Part shown: one piece after another, positions 35,351-37,128 of the stretch | How the letters are laid out: every line of letters starts with the position of its first letter | How positions within the stretch are numbered: the stretch's first letter is position 1 | Source of the DNA: a virus | Reading direction: 5' to 3' (one strand) | DNA length: 37,128 nt | Virus record (IMG/VR): IMGVR_UViG_3300049188_000036 | Span: 1 to 37,128 of that record | Position numbers and translations under genes: made by a program | Notes under the pieces: generated by a model | Databases searched by the model: none | What the model was told of the DNA's origin: nothing | Seen by the model: the letters and a program-made list of their open reading frames with translations, nothing else

Positions 35351-35788
35351 ATGGCTGAAGACGTGAATCCCCTGGACCCAGAGACACCTGTTGGGCAGGT
35401 GCGTCTCCTCATTTCTGACTCCCAGCTTCGGCGCGATCCAATGAGCCCCGGTGAGCCCGGTGAGTATTACTTCTCGGACGCTTTCATCGGCGGGTTCCTT
35501 TCCCTCAACCAAGGAAATGTATTTCACGCAGCTGCCGATGCAATTACCGCCTTGGCCGCAAATGATGCGCTGGTCTCCAAGAAAATCCGCAAGGAGAATC
35601 TGCAGACCGATGGCCCCGCCGTGGCCAACGCACTCCGGCTGCTCGCGCAGGACTTGCGCGGCCGGGGCAACCGGGTCCAGGAGACCGCCGACGCAGCGGA
35701 CGGCACCTTCCTGATTGTGAACTTCGCAGACCCCGTGACGCCCTTCGATGAGTTCGAGGCCATCAACGGAGGCAACCTGTGGGCCTAG
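35351..35788 (+). CDS. Head-tail adaptor
   Basis: 145 residues. QVRLLISDSQLR, YYFSDAFIGGFLSLNQGNVFHAAADAITALAANDALVSKKI and LQTDGPAVANALRLLAQDLR are the helical pattern of HK97 gp6-like adaptors. It is in the usual place after the capsid gene, and is the first of four connector genes. No ribosome site, so a leaderless start is likely. It overlaps the next gene by 10 bp. Confidence 0.82.
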   Translation: MAEDVNPLDPETPVGQVRLLISDSQLRRDPMSPGEPGEYYFSDAFIGGFLSLNQGNVFHAAADAITALAANDALVSKKIRKENLQTDGPAVANALRLLAQDLRGRGNRVQETADAADGTFLIVNFADPVTPFDEFEAINGGNLWA

Positions 35789-36240
35789 GAACATCGGTCT
35801 TCCCGGACGGCTGGGCCGAACACCACATGCCCGTCATCAACTCGGCCATGACCGGCCGGGTGAAGATCGAGCGCACCAACGGAATCGCCAAGTGGAACAT
35901 GGCCACTGGCCAGTACGAGGGTGGTGTGCCGACGCTCCTCTATCTGGGCCGCGCCAACATCGACCGCATTGCCCGCCCCACGCGCCGGGAGTTTGTCTCG
36001 GACGCGGCGGACAACCAGATGACGCAGCTCATGCTCCCCTTCGACGGCAACGAGGCAGAGCCGGCACCGGCCGAGCTCCGCTGGCAGTCCAACGACATGG
36101 TGACCGTCCTGGAGACCGACTCCGAGGGCAACGACATGATTGTGGGCGAGCTGCTGTTTGTCCGTGGCTGGTTCGGCGGGACAGAGGACTGGGCCTACAC
36201 CCTGCACTGCGGCTTCAACGCCAAGCAGGATGATGTCTAG
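35779..36240 (+). CDS. Head-tail connector / stopper candidate
   Basis: 153 residues, GTG start at 35779 with GGAGG seven nt upstream inside the previous gene. Beta-rich: GRVKIERTNGIAKWNMATGQYEGG, TLLYLGRANIDRIARPTRREF, QLMLPFDGN, DMIVGELLFVRGWFGG. Position and look match head-tail stopper proteins of siphoviruses. Its TAG shares one base with the next GTG. Confidence 0.75.
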   Translation: MGLGTSVFPDGWAEHHMPVINSAMTGRVKIERTNGIAKWNMATGQYEGGVPTLLYLGRANIDRIARPTRREFVSDAADNQMTQLMLPFDGNEAEPAPAELRWQSNDMVTVLETDSEGNDMIVGELLFVRGWFGGTEDWAYTLHCGFNAKQDDV

Positions 36241-36650
36241 TGGCTGGGCTCCTCGGCCACAGGGCGCTGACTGACGGGCTGTTCCAGCACATCCTGCAGG
36301 GCGAGAAGCGCATGAAGGCCGACGTGGAGGAGGCGGCGCTGGAGGCAGGCATCGCCGGACTCGAAGCAGCCCGGTGGACCATCGACAACACCCCCTCCTC
36401 GCTCTCCCCCGGCAAGCCGAACCGTAACTGGACCTTCGAGATGAACCGCTCCCTGGATGCGGACGTGCGCCGCAACGGGACAACCACCACCGTCCGGGTG
36501 GGCTGGCTGAAGAACAAAAAAGGCTACTTCCTGATCCAGAACAACGGCGGGATGTTGGGCGAGAAGGTCATCACCCCGATGAACGCACTCATGAACGGCC
36601 AGCACGCCATCAAAGACACCCTGAAAGGCTGGGGCATCAAAGTCCAATGA
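36240..36650 (+). CDS. Neck / tail-completion protein, HK97 gp10-like
   Basis: 136 residues, GTG start at 36240. A helical start (HILQGEKRMKADVEEAALEAGIAGLEAARWTIDNTPSS) followed by strands with NRNWTFEMNRSL, TTTTVRVGWLKNKKGYFLIQNNGGML and a final helix is the HK97 gp10-type plan. GYFLIQNNGG is close to the conserved Y-x-x-x-x-E/N-x-G part. Its TGA overlaps the ATG of the next gene. Confidence 0.78.
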   Translation: MAGLLGHRALTDGLFQHILQGEKRMKADVEEAALEAGIAGLEAARWTIDNTPSSLSPGKPNRNWTFEMNRSLDADVRRNGTTTTVRVGWLKNKKGYFLIQNNGGMLGEKVITPMNALMNGQHAIKDTLKGWGIKVQ

Positions 36651-37075
36651 CAGTCAACCCATACCCCTCGCAGCAGGAAATCCTTGCCCACTTCCGCACC
36701 ATCCCCTACATCGAAATCTTCGAGGGCGGTGTGCCGGACGGAGTGGCGATCCCGCTGGACGCCAACGGGAAGATCAAGCCCCACCTCGTGGTGGCCTTCG
36801 CCGGCCTGACCAAGCCACCCAAGCGGGTCAACGGAATCATCGGGGCCACCGAGGATTCCTTCATCCAGGGCCTCTCCACCTACGCCATTGCCGGCGACGA
36901 TGACGCAGCACGGCAGGTCCATTCCGTGGCGTGGGGAAAGATCATCGGATTCGAGCCCGAGAATTGCAGCGAGGTCAGCCCCGCCTTTTTCGCAGGCATC
37001 GGGGAGATTTCCACGCTCGGGCAGCCGACACGTTATTCGGCCGCGCAGTCGTACCGCTACCTGATAAACCCTTGA
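36647..37075 (+). CDS. Tail terminator candidate
   Basis: 142 residues from ATG 36647 (ATGA overlap). PSQQEILAHFRTIPYIEIFEGGVPDG, PHLVVAFAGLTKPPKRVNGIIGATEDSFIQGLSTYAIAGDD and TLGQPTRYSAAQSYRYLIN fit the small alpha/beta tail terminators that cap the tail tube. Position right before the expected major tail gene supports it. Confidence 0.75.
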   Translation: MTVNPYPSQQEILAHFRTIPYIEIFEGGVPDGVAIPLDANGKIKPHLVVAFAGLTKPPKRVNGIIGATEDSFIQGLSTYAIAGDDDAARQVHSVAWGKIIGFEPENCSEVSPAFFAGIGEISTLGQPTRYSAAQSYRYLINP

Positions 37076-37099
37076 CAAATCGCCCACCACGCCATTCGG

Positions 37100-37128
37100 T
37101 ACAATTGAAGAAAGGGAATGGAGTTTAT
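37100..37128 (+). promoter_or_regulatory. Leader of the next (tail) gene, cut by window edge
   Basis: TACAAT (37100-37105) within CGGTACAATTG resembles the -10 words at 25885 and 35339. It is followed by AAAGGGAATGGAG and TTTAT at the edge. If the next base is G, the gene starts at 37127. Probably the major tail protein. Confidence 0.5.

Noticed and set aside
1-37128. Insertion sequences or transposases
   Set aside because: No transposase motifs and no terminal repeats with target duplications were seen; the only recombinase is the serine integrase.

Overview
The window is most of a temperate, tailed double-stranded DNA phage of a high-GC Gram-positive (actinobacterial) host. The signs are a WhiB-type iron-sulfur regulator, a large serine integrase, a Sak4-like recombinase set, frequent GTG starts, several apparently leaderless starts and a siphovirus-type head module. 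An Arthrobacter-like (Micrococcales) host would fit, but the sequence alone does not prove it. The integrase lies beside an intact, symmetric attP-like site, so the sequence looks like free phage DNA and not an integrated prophage. Both ends of the window cut through the genome: DNA polymerase at the left, the gene after the tail terminator at the right.

Left arm, 1-18428, minus strand. This is a long leftward replication and nucleotide-metabolism arm. In transcription order from 18428 it holds small coiled-coil, zinc-ribbon and helix-turn-helix proteins. It then has a Cro/CI-like regulator, a SNF2-like helicase, a MazG-like pyrophosphohydrolase, a WhiB protein, a C5-cytosine methyltransferase, a Cas4/RecB-like nuclease, a Sak4 ATPase and a DUF669-like ssDNA-binding protein. 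A second C5 methyltransferase follows, then a primase-helicase, a dNMP kinase and DNA polymerase I. Genes are packed with 4-bp ATGA/GTGA overlaps, broken by a few promoters and terminators.

Middle, 18429-26300, plus strand. A divergent control region (18429-18863) separates the left arm from two rightward blocks. The first (18864-21836) encodes eight proteins I do not recognise, in two units, each ended by a strong terminator. The second unit starts at a promoter whose spacer is filled by a perfect palindrome, and related operators occur in front of left-arm units. A largely non-coding stretch (21837-22805) with dyads and short repeats follows. The second block (22806-26235) holds tiny overlapping genes, including a zinc ribbon fused to a cysteine-less NrdH-like redoxin and a 2H phosphoesterase.

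Integration and RNA region, 26255-28325. A terminator, the candidate attP (26310-26359) and the serine integrase (minus strand) come first. Then comes a terminated segment of about 340 nt that looks like a structured RNA. It contains a tRNA-like element with good acceptor, D and T arms but an abnormal, enlarged anticodon region.

Right arm, 28385-37128, plus strand. This is the head and packaging module: small terminase candidate, large terminase, portal, protease-scaffold fusion, decoration protein, major capsid protein, two tandem terminators, then four head-tail connector genes. The tail genes lie beyond the window.
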